This document shows positions 23,271 through 34,169 of a stretch of DNA of 64,000 nt, piece after piece. The translations under genes and the position numbers were made by a program. The notes under the pieces are model-generated. The model searched no databases, was not told the origin of the DNA, and was given only the letters and a program-made list of their open reading frames with translations. Each line of letters starts with the position of its first letter. Within the stretch, counting starts at the first letter, position 1. Source of the stretch: an uncultured Pseudomonadota bacterium (GTDB lineage: Bacteria; Pseudomonadota; Gammaproteobacteria; Ga0077536); contig CACJXQ010000003.1 of assembly GCA_902597385.1 (NCBI GenBank), positions 1 to 64,000 of the forward strand. Reading direction: 5' to 3'.

Positions 23271-24079
23271 AAGAAATCATAGAAAAAGCATTCGAGAATA
23301 TGAGCGAACTTGCAGATGCACCTAACTTAATAACCATTAAAGAGGCTGTCGATGAAACTCTTCATCAGTTGGATACCGGTGTTCTTAGGATTGCAGTTCC
23401 CTCCGCTACGGGGTGGATAGTAAATGAATGGGCAAAGAAGGCCGTTCTCCTATCTTTCAAATTGTCGGAGAACAAGCGCTATAACGATGGAACTACAACC
23501 TATTTCGACAAGGTCCCCATGAAATTTGAGGACTTCACGGAGGAAAATTTTCGAAACCTAGGTGCTCGCGTGGTGCCACATGCTACGGTTAGGAGAGGAG
23601 TTTTTATTGGTAAGAACGTCGTTTTGATGCCAAGTTACGTAAATATCGGAGCCTACGTTGGGAGTAATAGTATGATAGATACTTGGGCGACAGTAGGGTC
23701 TTGCGCCCAGATAGGCGAAAACGTTCACTTATCTGGTGGTGCGGGTATCGGAGGGGTCCTTGAGCCTTTACAAGCCCAACCCACGATTATTGAAGATAAT
23801 TGTTTTATCGGAGCAAGATCCGAGGTAGTAGAGGGCGTAGTGATAGGTAAAGGATCTGTATTATCGATGGGTGTTTATATCGGCCAAAGCACAAAGATTT
23901 TTAATCGAGAAACTGGGGAAGTCACATCTGGAAAGGTTCCGCCGGGCTCGGTTGTGGTATCTGGCTCCTTGCCCGCAGAAGACAGAAGTCACAGTCTATA
24001 CTGCGCAGTGATAGTTAAAACTGTGGATGAAAAAACCCGATCTAAGGTAAGTATAAACGAGCTATTGCGAGACATTTAA
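23267..24079 (+). CDS. dapD: Tetrahydrodipicolinate N-succinyltransferase
   Basis: Transfers succinyl from succinyl-CoA to tetrahydrodipicolinate in lysine and peptidoglycan precursor synthesis. 270 residues, left-handed beta-helix with hexapeptide repeats ([29 protein letters not shown]). Start is GTG, coupled to dapC by a 4-base overlap. Its TAA shares bases with the TAA of the convergent glmM (24076-24079). Confidence 0.97.
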   Translation: MKEIIEKAFENMSELADAPNLITIKEAVDETLHQLDTGVLRIAVPSATGWIVNEWAKKAVLLSFKLSENKRYNDGTTTYFDKVPMKFEDFTEENFRNLGARVVPHATVRRGVFIGKNVVLMPSYVNIGAYVGSNSMIDTWATVGSCAQIGENVHLSGGAGIGGVLEPLQAQPTIIEDNCFIGARSEVVEGVVIGKGSVLSMGVYIGQSTKIFNRETGEVTSGKVPPGSVVVSGSLPAEDRSHSLYCAVIVKTVDEKTRSKVSINELLRDI

Positions 24080-25437
24080 GAAATCCTCGTGTTGATTTCT
24101 TCAATAGTTTTGACGACCCCGCCCGCCACTAGATTAATGTGTTTCCTATCCTCACCCTCAAGCATCACTCGGATTAAAGACTCTGTACCGGAGGCTCTCA
24201 CAAGTATTCTTCCAGAATCGCCCAAAGTTTCTTTTGCCTGCTCTACGGCCTTCTTCAGCACAGCCTCCTCCAAAACTTTCACTTTATCTACAACTAACAC
24301 GTTTACCAATACCTGAGGAAATTTTATCAAGCCTTTTCTTAGCTCACTTAAAGATCTTCGACTAGATGCCATACTACTAAGAACCTGTAAACAGGCTAAG
24401 AGGCCATCACCAGTCGCGGCTATGTCACGACAAATGACGTGTCCTGACGTTTCACCCCCCAAAGTCCAACCTCGTTCATTAAGTTTTTCCATTACGAATC
24501 TATCTCCTACCTCCGCCCTTTCAAATCCCAACCCCAGATCAACAACACTTCTCTCTAAACCAAGGTTTGTCATTGAAGTTCCAACGACACCACCTAATTT
24601 GCGGTTACATGACAAATAGTAATTCGCTAAAACAAATAAAATATCATCTCCATCGAGGACTTCACCTCGCTCGTCTACCATTACCAATCGGTCACCATCG
24701 CCATCGAATCCCACTCCGATAGCAGCATGGGCATCAATCACGGCTGCACTCAGGCGACTTGGATTCGTAGATCCTACCGAGGAGTTAATATTATAACCGT
24801 TAGGTTCACAACCAATCTGCTCAACCTGAAGTCCACAACTTTTCAAAATGCTAGTGGCAACTTTATAATTAGAACCATGGGCGCAGTCGACAATTATTTT
24901 TAGCCTTTCTAGGCCCGCAATAGCCTTAGAATGAGCTTCACACATATTCTTGTAATTGGCTTCCCAGTCAGAACAATACCTAACAGTAGCCCTCGAATTC
25001 TCCGTTATACTTAGGCCTTTTTTTTGTCCTATAGTCTCTGCTAGCAAGATTTCAATCTCCTGAGAAACTTTCTCACCATTTTTACCAAATAACTTAAAAC
25101 CATTATCCTGAAACGGATTGTGAGATGCGCTAATCATGACTCCACCCTCAGCAGAAAAGGTTTTCACCGAATAGGCAAAAGCCGGAGTAGAGATGACCCC
25201 CAGCAGCTCAACCGAAGTGCCTGACGCTACTAAACCTTTTACTAAAAAAGACTCTAGGATTGAGCCTGAGATCCGGGTATCTCTTCCTACTAGAATTACC
25301 GACTCTTCTGAACCAAAAGCAAGGAGCCTGCCTATGGCCCACCCGAGATCTTCTGCAAAGTCCTCCGTAATAGGATAGAAACCAAATCGACCTCTTATGC
25401 CATCAGTCTCAAACAATTTTTTTCTAGCAGATACCAT
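24076..25437 (-). CDS. glmM: Phosphoglucosamine mutase
   Basis: Converts glucosamine-6-P to glucosamine-1-P for UDP-GlcNAc, hence peptidoglycan and lipid A. 453 residues. FETDGIRG at the start, the phosphoserine Ser105 in ISASHNP, metal loop DGDGDR and the ligand loop GETSGH are present; [12 protein letters not shown] near the end. In most gammaproteobacteria folP lies between ftsH and glmM and secG follows; neither is here. A TATAAT box upstream (25462-25467) suggests its own promoter. Confidence 0.97.
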   Translation of the reverse strand: MVSARKKLFETDGIRGRFGFYPITEDFAEDLGWAIGRLLAFGSEESVILVGRDTRISGSILESFLVKGLVASGTSVELLGVISTPAFAYSVKTFSAEGGVMISASHNPFQDNGFKLFGKNGEKVSQEIEILLAETIGQKKGLSITENSRATVRYCSDWEANYKNMCEAHSKAIAGLERLKIIVDCAHGSNYKVATSILKSCGLQVEQIGCEPNGYNINSSVGSTNPSRLSAAVIDAHAAIGVGFDGDGDRLVMVDERGEVLDGDDILFVLANYYLSCNRKLGGVVGTSMTNLGLERSVVDLGLGFERAEVGDRFVMEKLNERGWTLGGETSGHVICRDIAATGDGLLACLQVLSSMASSRRSLSELRKGLIKFPQVLVNVLVVDKVKVLEEAVLKKAVEQAKETLGDSGRILVRASGTESLIRVMLEGEDRKHINLVAGGVVKTIEEINTRIS

Positions 25438-25461
25438 ACGAAGAAGTATACGCGACCTCTA

Positions 25462-25467
25462 TTATAC
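25462..25467 (-). promoter_or_regulatory. Candidate glmM promoter -10 (TATAAT)
   Basis: Perfect TATAAT on the minus strand, 24 bases upstream of the glmM ATG, in the 84-base ftsH-glmM gap. A GC-rich inverted repeat AGCCG (25480-25484) / CGGCT (25491-25495) with a 6-base loop lies just before it, possibly the ftsH 3' hairpin, though no T-run follows. The -35 is weak. Confidence 0.4.
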
Positions 25468-25521
25468 AAGTCAGCTTTAGCCGCTAGAACGGCTGTGAGC
25501 CATTTCCATTATGAGGCGAAA

Positions 25522-27432
25522 TCAGTGAAGACTGGCCGGGTCGCCAATTTTTCCGTTGGTTTCCTCTTCAGTTAGAGAACTTCCGTCCTTATCATTGTCA
25601 GAATTATCATCCGACCAATCTTTTGGAGGACTTGGATCTTCTCCGTTCATTATTTCGTCGATTTGGTCCACATCAAGTGTTTCATATTTTATCAGAGCCT
25701 TAGCCATAACATGCAATTTCTCGAGATTTGCCTCCAAGATATCTTTAGCTCTTGTGTAGTTTCTATCAACTAGTTCTCTAACTTCCTCGTCGATTAGATG
25801 CGCAGTCTCATCGGAAACGAGCTTCTGCTGGGTCACGGATTTCCCTAAGAAGACTTCCCCTTCGTCATCGCTATAAGTTAATGGACCCAATTTTTCCGAC
25901 AAGCCCCAACGCGTAACCATATTTCGGGCGATCTCAGTGACACGCTCGATATCGTTGGCGGCTCCGGTAGTTACAGCATCCATTCCGAATATTAATTCTT
26001 CGGCTATCCGTCCCCCGAAGAGACTACTTATTTGACATTCAAGCCTCTCTTTGCTGTAGCTTAACCGATCCTCTTCGGGCAAAAACATTGTTACTCCTAG
26101 AGCCCTTCCTCTTGGAATTATCGTTACTTTATAAACTGGATCGTGGCAGGGGAGGGACCGGCCAACAACTGCGTGACCAGCTTCATGGTAGGCGGTAAGG
26201 CTTTTCTCGTCATCTCCCATAACCATAGATCTTCGCTCCGCACCCATCATGATTTTATCCTTTGCCTTTTCGTACTCCTCCATCTCAACTAGCCTTTTAT
26301 CAGCACGAGCTGCAAATAAAGCTGCCTCGTTTACCAAATTTGCCAGGTCCGCACCAGAAAAACCAGGTGTTCCTCGTGCTAGAATACCAGGCTTAACATT
26401 TTCGTGGCTTGGCACCTTCCTCATGTGCACCTTTAGAATTTGCTCTCGACCCCTTATGTCAGGAAGGGGGACAACCACTTGTCTGTCAAAACGTCCAGGC
26501 CTTAAAAGCGCCGGGTCAAGCACGTCAGGCCTATTAGTCGCAGCAATTACAATTACCCCCTCGTTGCCCTCAAAACCATCCATTTCAACTAGCAACTGGT
26601 TCAGAGTTTGCTCACGTTCATCATGCCCACCCCCGAGTCCAGCACCTCGATGTCTACCCACCGCATCTATTTCATCTATAAAAATGATGCAGGGAGAGTG
26701 CTTTTTAGCTTGCTCGAACATATCACGAACTCTGGATGCACCTACCCCAACGAACATTTCTACGAAATCCGAACCCGAAATAGTAAAAAATGGAACCTTA
26801 GCTTCTCCTGCAATAGCTTTAGCCAATAGTGTCTTACCAGTTCCAGGGGAACCGACCATCAACACACCCCTGGGAATTTTCCCCCCGAGCTTCTGGAATT
26901 TGCCTGGATCTCTCAAGAAATCGACGAGTTCTTTTACCTCTTCCTTAGCCTCTTCAACGCCCGCAACATCGTTGAATGTTACTCTTACTTGATCTTCCCC
27001 AAGCAATCGGGCCTTACTTTTCCCAAATGATAATGCACCTCTACCACCTGCCCCCCCTTGCATTTGTCTCATGACGTATATCCAAACTGCAATTAGGAGC
27101 AAGAATGGAAACCAAGATATAAATATCTGGGTCAGTAGGCTTTGCTGGTCTGGCGGAGCAGCTTTTATTCGGACATTGTTCTCTAGCAGCAGTCCAATCA
27201 GGGGTCCGTTGTCTGATTCCGGGCTATAGGTATAGAGTTTAGAGCCGTCGTGCATCTCAACTTCGATCTGGGCACCTTCGATCTGTATTCTATCCACTCG
27301 GCCGCTTTTTACTTCCGAAACGAAATCGGAATAATCTAAGTTCCTGCTGGTACCCCTTTGAGGGGTAAAACTCTGAAATATCATCATCATCACTACTGCG
27401 ATGACGAGCCACAATACGATGTTTCTAGCCAT
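25522..27432 (-). CDS. ftsH: ATP-dependent zinc metalloprotease FtsH
   Basis: Membrane-anchored AAA+ protease that degrades misfolded membrane proteins and regulators such as LpxC and sigma-32 in relatives. 636 residues: transmembrane helix 1 (about 4-20), periplasmic domain, helix 2 (about 107-123), AAA module with Walker A GSPGTGKT (Ser where Pro is usual), Walker [32 protein letters not shown], then the zinc motif HEAGH near residue 415. The acidic tail is variable. rlmE lies 51 bases upstream, the conserved rlmE-ftsH pair. Confidence 0.98.
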   Translation of the reverse strand: MARNIVLWLVIAVVMMMIFQSFTPQRGTSRNLDYSDFVSEVKSGRVDRIQIEGAQIEVEMHDGSKLYTYSPESDNGPLIGLLLENNVRIKAAPPDQQSLLTQIFISWFPFLLLIAVWIYVMRQMQGGAGGRGALSFGKSKARLLGEDQVRVTFNDVAGVEEAKEEVKELVDFLRDPGKFQKLGGKIPRGVLMVGSPGTGKTLLAKAIAGEAKVPFFTISGSDFVEMFVGVGASRVRDMFEQAKKHSPCIIFIDEIDAVGRHRGAGLGGGHDEREQTLNQLLVEMDGFEGNEGVIVIAATNRPDVLDPALLRPGRFDRQVVVPLPDIRGREQILKVHMRKVPSHENVKPGILARGTPGFSGADLANLVNEAALFAARADKRLVEMEEYEKAKDKIMMGAERRSMVMGDDEKSLTAYHEAGHAVVGRSLPCHDPVYKVTIIPRGRALGVTMFLPEEDRLSYSKERLECQISSLFGGRIAEELIFGMDAVTTGAANDIERVTEIARNMVTRWGLSEKLGPLTYSDDEGEVFLGKSVTQQKLVSDETAHLIDEEVRELVDRNYTRAKDILEANLEKLHVMAKALIKYETLDVDQIDEIMNGEDPSPPKDWSDDNSDNDKDGSSLTEEETNGKIGDPASLH

Positions 27433-27483
27433 GATAGTCTATTTTATGCCTCATTTTTCATAACGTTTGGCTTTGCAGTCCCA

Positions 27484-28089
27484 CTATACCCTATATTCTT
27501 TCGCCACAATAAAGAATTCTCTGGATTCTTTTCGGGACGAGACTGGTTTTCTCCTATAAACAGCGGAAAATTGGCTTTTAAAATTTGAAACGACCTCTTC
27601 GGTATCTTCAAACTGGAAAAATTTTCCAACGAAATTACCTCCTGGTTTCAAAAACAATGTTACGTATTGCATAGCTATTTCGATCAGATTCCGCCAAGCC
27701 GCAGCATCCACTAACTTTATACCTGTCATATTGGGGGCAAGATCAGATAAAACAAGATCACAGGCATTTAAACCGATTAAATATTCCACCTGTTTGATCA
27801 TATTTGGATCACCACAATCGCCCTCTAAAAAGGTTACACCCTCTAACTTGCTCATTGGCCTTCCGTCCACTGCGAGTATTTTCCCTTTAGGTCCCGAAAT
27901 CTTCGAGACGCACTGCGACCAACTTCCTGGGGAAGAACCCAGATCAATTACAGTACCGGCCTTTGGAATAAATTTATCTTTCTTATTTAGCTGCTCTAAC
28001 TTGAATACAGCGCGCGAACGATGACCCTCTAGATTTCTTTTCTTTACAAAAGGATCACCTGCTTGACGCCTTGTCCATTTATTATTCAA
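27484..28089 (-). CDS. rlmE: 23S rRNA (uridine-2'-O-)-methyltransferase
   Basis: SAM-dependent methyltransferase of U2552 in 23S rRNA, a heat-shock gene in E. coli (ftsJ/rrmJ). 201 residues. SAM motif DLGSSPGSWSQ; SDLAPNMTG follows; the catalytic Lys-Asp-Lys-Glu pattern is compatible (KLEQLNK, DLAPN, KFFQ, SREFF). The apparent start is TTG without a clear ribosome site, so the exact N-terminus is uncertain. Lies between greA and ftsH. Confidence 0.94.
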   Translation of the reverse strand: MNNKWTRRQAGDPFVKKRNLEGHRSRAVFKLEQLNKKDKFIPKAGTVIDLGSSPGSWSQCVSKISGPKGKILAVDGRPMSKLEGVTFLEGDCGDPNMIKQVEYLIGLNACDLVLSDLAPNMTGIKLVDAAAWRNLIEIAMQYVTLFLKPGGNFVGKFFQFEDTEEVVSNFKSQFSAVYRRKPVSSRKESREFFIVAKEYRV

Positions 28090-28103
28090 TTGTTGGAATT
28101 CGG

Positions 28104-28580
28104 TTATTTATACTCTACTGCTAGAATCTCGTATTCAGTCTCACCTTTAGGAGCAACCACCACAACGAAATCTCCAGCATTTTTTCCGATCAGAGCCCTT
28201 GCAATTGGCGAAGTCACCGAAACAAGACCTAATTTAATATCTGCTTCGTCTTCTCCCACGATTCGGTAGCTAACTTCCCCTCCATCTTCAGCATTAGCAA
28301 GTTGCACAGTTGAACCAAAAACTACTCGTCCGTTTGCACTAACCTTCGTGACATCTATAATTTCGCTATTTGATAACTTAGATTCAATGTCAGCAATTCG
28401 CCCCTCATTAAAACTCTGCTGCTCTCTAGCAGCATGATATTCAGCATTTTCTTTCAAATCTCCATGGGCCCGAGCTTCGGCTATATCGCTTGTAATCCTA
28501 GTTCTCTCCTGAGTTTTCCTGTGCTTCAGTTCGTCTTTTAAGGCCTCAGCCCCAGATATCGTCATCGGTGTCTTGTTCAT
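28104..28580 (-). CDS. greA: Transcript cleavage factor GreA
   Basis: Rescues backtracked RNA polymerase by stimulating transcript cleavage. 158 residues: N-terminal antiparallel coiled coil with the acidic tip ([20 protein letters not shown], the Asp and Glu that reach the active site), then the FKBP-like C-terminal domain ([32 protein letters not shown]). Overlaps the carB stop by 4 bases (ATGA); carAB-greA is a conserved order. Confidence 0.97.
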   Translation of the reverse strand: MNKTPMTISGAEALKDELKHRKTQERTRITSDIAEARAHGDLKENAEYHAAREQQSFNEGRIADIESKLSNSEIIDVTKVSANGRVVFGSTVQLANAEDGGEVSYRIVGEDEADIKLGLVSVTSPIARALIGKNAGDFVVVVAPKGETEYEILAVEYK

Positions 28581-31500
28581 CTCATTATTCCCTGATGAAG
28601 TTCTTGTAAGGCTCGTATAGCAGTGGAGGAAGATTCAGTCAATGCCATCAACGCTGCTGAAGCTCCGGCCACGGTTGTAGTGTATGGAACTTTTTTACTT
28701 ATTGCAGTGGCCCTTATCGAATAGGAATCAGCTTTCGAACGCTTCCCTTCAGTTGTGTTAATTACTAACGAAATTTCACCATTTTTTATCAAGTCTACTA
28801 TATGAGGCTGACCCTCCATAACCTTATTAACCCTACGACAAGATATTCCTCTATTATTTAAAAAAGCCGCAGTTCCGTCTGTGGCTAAGAGATCAAAATT
28901 ATTATCTAATGCTTTCAAACATTCTACCAAAGAGGCTTTGTCGGAATCTTTCACGCTGACAAAAACAGACCCTTTCTTTGGCAGAGGCATACCAGCCCCT
29001 TGCTGAGCTTTTCCAAAGGCCTCGCCAAACGTTTTTCCTATTCCCATGACTTCGCCTGTGGACTTCATCTCTGGCCCCAGCAGAGGATCGACGCCAGGAA
29101 ATTTTTCAAAAGGAAAAACAGCCTCCTTAACAGAAAAGTAAGGTGGCTGGGAACCTTCCTTAATGCCTTGATCTCTAAGAGATTGTCCTAGCATACATTT
29201 GGCCGCGATATAAGGTAATGGTACTCCTGTAGCCTTAGCCACAAAAGGTGCCGTTCTTGATGCACGAGGGTTCACCTCGAGAACAAAGATATCACCGTTT
29301 TTAATCGCAAATTGCACATTCATCAGTCCAACCACTTTTAGTCCTAAGGCCATTTCAGATACTTGTTTTTTTAGTTCGGTCTGAACTGCAGGCCTTAGGG
29401 TGTGTGCCGGCAAAGCACATGCCGAATCACCAGAATGAACCCCAGCTTGTTCTATATGCTCCATGATGCCGCCAATGTAAACTTCCGTTCCATCTGAAAT
29501 TGCGTCGACATCAATTTCTATAGCATCCTCCAAAAAACGATCAATTAGGATCGGGGAACGCTCAGAAAGTGAAATAGCATTCTTAATGTACTTTTCTAAA
29601 TCGTTTTGGTTGTAGACTATTTGCATGGCTCTGCCGCCTAAGATGTAAGAGGGCCTTACCATTAGGGGGTAATCCATTTCACTGGCGCTGGCAATAGCCT
29701 CTTCCACAGTGCGAACAGACCGATTTTCTGGCTGCCTTAACCCCAAGCTCTTTAAAAACTTTTGAAACTGATCCCTGTCTTCTGCTAAATCTATTGAAAA
29801 AGGGGAAGTTCCTATAATAGGGACACCGGCTTCCTCTAGCCCCTTCGCTAATTTAAGGGGAGTCTGACCTCCGAACTGAACAATCACCCCTTGTGGATTC
29901 TCTATTTTCACAATCTCTAAGACATCTTCCATGGTAAGAGACTCAAAATAAAGCCGATCTGAGATATCAAAATCCGTGGAGACGGTCTCGGGATTGCAAT
30001 TTATCATTATTGATTCAAAACCTAAATCTCTTGCCGCTAAGGAAGCTTGCACGCAGCAATAGTCGAATTCAATTCCTTGACCTATCCGATTGGGTCCGCC
30101 TCCCAAAACTATAATTTTTTCTCGGTTAGTAGGCGCGGATTCACACTCCTCATCGTATGTTGAATACATATAAGCGGTGGATGTATTGAACTCAGCAGCA
30201 CAAGAATCAACTCTTTTAAAGACTGGCTTGATTCCATTTTTTGCTCTGGAAAGCCTAATCGCTTTTTCTGACTCATTAAGCAATTGTCCTAGTCTCAGGT
30301 CAGAGAATCCCAATCGTTTTAATCGAAATAGTTCTTCCTTGGATAGGGTTTCTAATCGATCTGAGGACATCAGACTGGTTTCTATTTTTACTAACTCTTC
30401 TATTTCCCTAAGAAACCAAGGATCAATCCCTGACAAACTAAAAACCTCCTCAGTAGTTAGCTCCTGCCTAAAAGACTCAGCGACAAACCATATCCTATGA
30501 GCTCCTGGAGTAGAAATTTCTCGACGTAGATCTTCTAAAGGCACTGAGCCTTCTTTGAAATTAGTCGAACCTAGGCCAGACACCCCCGTCTCCAAACCTC
30601 TCAATGCTTTTTGAAAAGATTCCTTGAAGGTGCGACCTATCGCCATAACTTCGCCGACTGATTTCATTTGAGTGGTGAGACGATCCTCAGCCTGCGGAAA
30701 TTTCTCAAATGTAAAACGTGGAACCTTAGTAACAACATAATCCAGCGTAGGTTCAAAAGAGGCCGGTGTTTTTCCATCCGTAATTTCATTAGCTAATTCA
30801 TCTAAAGTGTAACCAACCGCCAACTTCGCCGCTACTTTTGCTATTGGAAAGCCAGTAGCCTTAGAAGCCAAAGCTGAAGACCTAGAGACTCTTGGATTCA
30901 TTTCTATAACGATAAGCCTGCCATCGCGAGGATTAACTGCAAACTGCACGTTGGAGCCTCCTGTTTCAACGCCGATTTCGCGCAAAATCCTAAGAGAAGC
31001 ATCTCGCATCACCTGGTATTCTTTATCGGTCAACGTTTGAGCGGGAGCTACAGTGATCGAATCACCAGTATGAACTCCCATAGGATCTAAGTTTTCTATC
31101 GCACAAACGATTATGCAATTGTCAGCGGCATCACGTACTACCTCCATCTCGAATTCTTTCCATCCCAGCAAGGATTCCTCTATCAGCACTTCACAGGTGG
31201 GGGATGTTTCTAGTCCTCGATTACAAATATCCAACAACTCTTCCTTGTTATAAGCCACCCCACCTCCACTTCCACCTAAAGTGAAGGAAGGGCGAATAAT
31301 CAAAGGGAACCCAAGTTCTTCAGATATCCTTAATGCGGAATCGATAGATGTAGCGATTTTAGACTTGGCAGATTCTAGGCCAATAGTTTCCATAGCAGCG
31401 ACAAATTTTTTTCTATCTTCAGCCTTCTCGATAGCCGCAACAGAAGCCCCTATTAGCTCAACCCCATATCGTTCCAGAACACCCTGGTCTTCTAACTGTA

Positions 31501-31798
31501 AGGCGCAATTTAGCGCTGTCTGCCCCCCCATTGTGGGAAGTATTGCATCAGGTTTCTCTTTCTTAATAATTTCCGTAACCGGTCCGACGAGTATTGGTTC
31601 TATATATGTAGCATCTGCCATTTCCGGATCGGTCATTATTGTGGCAGGATTAGAATTCACCAAAATTATTCTATAGCCCTCCTCCCGTAAAGCTTTACAT
31701 GCCTGCGATCCAGAATAATCAAATTCGCAGGCCTGCCCAATAACAATGGGACCAGCTCCAATTATCAAGATTGAATTGATATCAGTTCGCTTGCCCAT
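28577..31798 (-). CDS. carB: Carbamoyl phosphate synthase large subunit
   Basis: Makes carbamoyl phosphate for arginine and pyrimidine synthesis from bicarbonate, ammonia delivered by CarA and two ATP. 1073 residues, matching the family. Two homologous ATP-grasp halves ([22 protein letters not shown] near residue 10; [18 protein letters not shown] near 560) are followed by the MGS-like allosteric domain in the last ~140 residues. Lies 6 bases after carA and overlaps greA. Confidence 0.98.
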   Translation of the reverse strand: MGKRTDINSILIIGAGPIVIGQACEFDYSGSQACKALREEGYRIILVNSNPATIMTDPEMADATYIEPILVGPVTEIIKKEKPDAILPTMGGQTALNCALQLEDQGVLERYGVELIGASVAAIEKAEDRKKFVAAMETIGLESAKSKIATSIDSALRISEELGFPLIIRPSFTLGGSGGGVAYNKEELLDICNRGLETSPTCEVLIEESLLGWKEFEMEVVRDAADNCIIVCAIENLDPMGVHTGDSITVAPAQTLTDKEYQVMRDASLRILREIGVETGGSNVQFAVNPRDGRLIVIEMNPRVSRSSALASKATGFPIAKVAAKLAVGYTLDELANEITDGKTPASFEPTLDYVVTKVPRFTFEKFPQAEDRLTTQMKSVGEVMAIGRTFKESFQKALRGLETGVSGLGSTNFKEGSVPLEDLRREISTPGAHRIWFVAESFRQELTTEEVFSLSGIDPWFLREIEELVKIETSLMSSDRLETLSKEELFRLKRLGFSDLRLGQLLNESEKAIRLSRAKNGIKPVFKRVDSCAAEFNTSTAYMYSTYDEECESAPTNREKIIVLGGGPNRIGQGIEFDYCCVQASLAARDLGFESIMINCNPETVSTDFDISDRLYFESLTMEDVLEIVKIENPQGVIVQFGGQTPLKLAKGLEEAGVPIIGTSPFSIDLAEDRDQFQKFLKSLGLRQPENRSVRTVEEAIASASEMDYPLMVRPSYILGGRAMQIVYNQNDLEKYIKNAISLSERSPILIDRFLEDAIEIDVDAISDGTEVYIGGIMEHIEQAGVHSGDSACALPAHTLRPAVQTELKKQVSEMALGLKVVGLMNVQFAIKNGDIFVLEVNPRASRTAPFVAKATGVPLPYIAAKCMLGQSLRDQGIKEGSQPPYFSVKEAVFPFEKFPGVDPLLGPEMKSTGEVMGIGKTFGEAFGKAQQGAGMPLPKKGSVFVSVKDSDKASLVECLKALDNNFDLLATDGTAAFLNNRGISCRRVNKVMEGQPHIVDLIKNGEISLVINTTEGKRSKADSYSIRATAISKKVPYTTTVAGASAALMALTESSSTAIRALQELHQGIMR

Positions 31799-31804
31799 AT
31801 ACTT

Positions 31805-32929
31805 CTATTTGACCCCCTCAAAAAGCCCAACAAACTCGTCAAACAAAGCTCTGAGATCGTGAGGGCCGGGACTTGCCTCAGGATGACCTTGAAAACCAAT
31901 AACAGGGAGGCTTTCGTGCTTGAAGCCCTGCAGGCTACCGTCAAAATTAGAGCGGTGAGTTACCCTCAAGACAGAGGGTAAAGTTTCCTCCTCTACGACA
32001 AAGCCGTGGTTCTGACTTGTTATAAATACTTTACCCGATTGTAATTCCTTTACAGGATGATTCGCGCCATGATGTCCAAACTTCATTTTTTTTGTGCGCC
32101 CCCCAAAAGCTAAAGCCATCAACTGATAACCCAAGCAAATACCGAAGAGGGGTATTTTCAGTTTGGAAAATTCCTGAATAGCATCAATTGCGTATTCACA
32201 AGGTTCAGGATCGCCCGGACCATTTGAAAAAAATATCCCGTCAGGCTTATAGCTTAGCGCTACGCTTGGCTCGGTCTTGGCTGGAAGGACTATCACAGAG
32301 CATTCTCTTTCCACCAAAAGCCTGAGGATATTAGACTTGATCCCATAATCATAAACAACGACAGTATATTTTTTACTAAGAAGAGAAACTTCTTCGCCTG
32401 CCAAATTAAGTAGGCCCTCTTCCCACCTATATATCTCATTGGTACTCGCCAAGGAAGCTAAATCCTGTCCCGTCAATGAGGGAACATCTGCAGCTTTTTC
32501 TATAAGTGAATTTGGCTCTATGCCTTCGGTGCTAATGCAGCCACCCAAAGCTCCTTTCTCACGTATTATCCTAGTTAACCTTCTTGTATCGATGTCACTA
32601 ATTGCCACCACATTATTGCTTTGTAGGTAATCACTTAATGACCCTTCAGATCGCCAGTTACTGTGATGAGAGGGAAAGTCTCGGACTATCAAGCCAGAAA
32701 CTTTGGGGCCGGTCGACTCAACATCGACCTCATTTATGCCCACATTACCTATGTGTGGATAGGTCAGCGTAACTATCTGTTTTAAATAGGAAGAATCAGT
32801 AAGAATCTCTTGGTAACCTGTCATTGAAGTATTAAATACAACCTCCCCCACGGTCGAGCCAGATGCCCCAATGGACCTTCCAAAAAAAATGCTTCCGTCA
32901 GAAAGCGCTAGAACAGCTGATTCGTTCAA
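31805..32929 (-). CDS. carA: Carbamoyl phosphate synthase small subunit
   Basis: Glutaminase subunit feeding ammonia to CarB. 374 residues. N-terminal CarA domain (GEVVFNTSMTGYQEILTDSSY) and class I glutaminase with Cys265 in GICLGYQ and the His-Glu pair in QGHPEASPGPHD. The start is TTG at 32929, which aligns with the start of E. coli CarA; no ATG is near. A 199-base gap lies upstream, in which I could not fix a promoter or a PyrR/ArgR-type site. Confidence 0.97.
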   Translation of the reverse strand: MNESAVLALSDGSIFFGRSIGASGSTVGEVVFNTSMTGYQEILTDSSYLKQIVTLTYPHIGNVGINEVDVESTGPKVSGLIVRDFPSHHSNWRSEGSLSDYLQSNNVVAISDIDTRRLTRIIREKGALGGCISTEGIEPNSLIEKAADVPSLTGQDLASLASTNEIYRWEEGLLNLAGEEVSLLSKKYTVVVYDYGIKSNILRLLVERECSVIVLPAKTEPSVALSYKPDGIFFSNGPGDPEPCEYAIDAIQEFSKLKIPLFGICLGYQLMALAFGGRTKKMKFGHHGANHPVKELQSGKVFITSQNHGFVVEEETLPSVLRVTHRSNFDGSLQGFKHESLPVIGFQGHPEASPGPHDLRALFDEFVGLFEGVK

Positions 32930-33128
32930 TAGTAAAGCCCGCGTGAAAAAAGGTTTTGCCCTTCGAAAACAATTCCCAAAACTATTTTCTTATTCTACTA
33001 GAAACAACACCAATAGAGAACCATCTTTCCACGCGTCAGAGAACAAATAAATACCATTTTTTCCAAAAACATTACACCATGCCTAGTTAATCAACCACCC
33101 TCAACGATTTATTGCTGATCATTCTTTT

Positions 33129-34094
33129 TCAAAAATCTAGAGTTTCGGGAGACTTAGATGGGGAAGATTTGATTTTACTGGATATTTCAACAGCCAGCTC
33201 TAATGCCCTCTTTCCATCCTCCCCAGAGACAACGGGCGAGCCACCATACTGAATGGATCCGACAAAAGCCACCAGTTCATCATATAGCGCATCGACATCG
33301 GTCTTACCTGTTTCTAAAACCCGTATCGATTGGCCGAGTTCATCAGATCCTTCAGCCGATTCAAAAAACTTGGCTTCATGAGTCAGAAAATTCAGCAAAT
33401 ACTTACCGCTTTTACAATGAACCTCAACATCTCGGACTGTTTCAGTGGATACTCTACTCGCCCCTAATTCTGCGACCAAACCATTTTTGAAGCAAACCGT
33501 CGCGTTTGCAATATCAATAAACTTTGTGGTAACTGTCGCGCCTGTCGCCTGAACGTCGACGACTTCACTATTCGATAGACTTAAAACTATATCGATATCA
33601 TGGATCATTAAATCCAGAATAACGTCAGTATCGGTACCTCGAGGCTGATGGCGGGAAAAACGACGAGTTCTTATCTTATATGGTGACTTTAAGAGATGAG
33701 AGACTTTCTTTATGACAGGATTAAACCTCTCTAGATGTCCCACCTGTAACACAACTTGCTTATCTTTCGCTAAGCCAACGAGTTCATTTGCCTCATTAAC
33801 ATGTTCGGTAAAAGGCTTTTCTACTAAACAATGAATCCCATGAGACAGACACTCTTTAGCTACCTCATAATGCATTCCAGACGGTACAACTATCGATAAA
33901 ATGTCAACCTTGGGTAATAAGGTTTTATAGTCTTTGTGAGCTTCAACGTTGTAGCGGTTCGATATTTCTTTCACTCTATCGAAATTAGCATCCGCTAAAC
34001 CAACAAGGCTGACCCCAGGTATGCGCTGATACTTCTCAGCGTGGAAGGTGCCCAAATAACCCACCCCAATTACTCCAGCGCGCAACTTAGACAT
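33129..34094 (-). CDS. Gfo/Idh/MocA-family NAD(P)-dependent oxidoreductase
   Basis: 321 residues. N-terminal Rossmann fold (VIGVGYLGTFHAEKY), the family EKP motif in LVEKPFTEHV near residue 94, and GHLERFNP in the C-terminal domain. The family oxidises or reduces sugars and similar ring substrates. The GHLERFNP form is shared with UDP-GlcNAc 3-dehydrogenases (GnnA-like) of lipid A synthesis, but no GnnB aminotransferase or lpx gene is adjacent, so the substrate is open. It interrupts the usual dapB-carA adjacency: 75 bases after dapB and 199 before carA. Confidence 0.82.
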   Translation of the reverse strand: MSKLRAGVIGVGYLGTFHAEKYQRIPGVSLVGLADANFDRVKEISNRYNVEAHKDYKTLLPKVDILSIVVPSGMHYEVAKECLSHGIHCLVEKPFTEHVNEANELVGLAKDKQVVLQVGHLERFNPVIKKVSHLLKSPYKIRTRRFSRHQPRGTDTDVILDLMIHDIDIVLSLSNSEVVDVQATGATVTTKFIDIANATVCFKNGLVAELGASRVSTETVRDVEVHCKSGKYLLNFLTHEAKFFESAEGSDELGQSIRVLETGKTDVDALYDELVAFVGSIQYGGSPVVSGEDGKRALELAVEISSKIKSSPSKSPETLDF

Positions 34095-34169
34095 ACTTCA
34101 TAGAGGCTCTCCAGAACCAAAAGTAATCTAGTTGGATAGTATTTGTTCTCATTATCTAGGGCAGCTAGT

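Noticed and set aside
26249..26992. 247-residue frame opposite ftsH
   Set aside because: Antisense shadow of a strongly conserved AAA domain; Ser/Pro-rich composition and no family features.
32930..33128. Attenuator, ARG box or riboswitch upstream of carA
   Set aside because: 199 AT-rich bases with no clear hairpin plus T-run, no tandem ARG boxes and no recognised riboswitch core.
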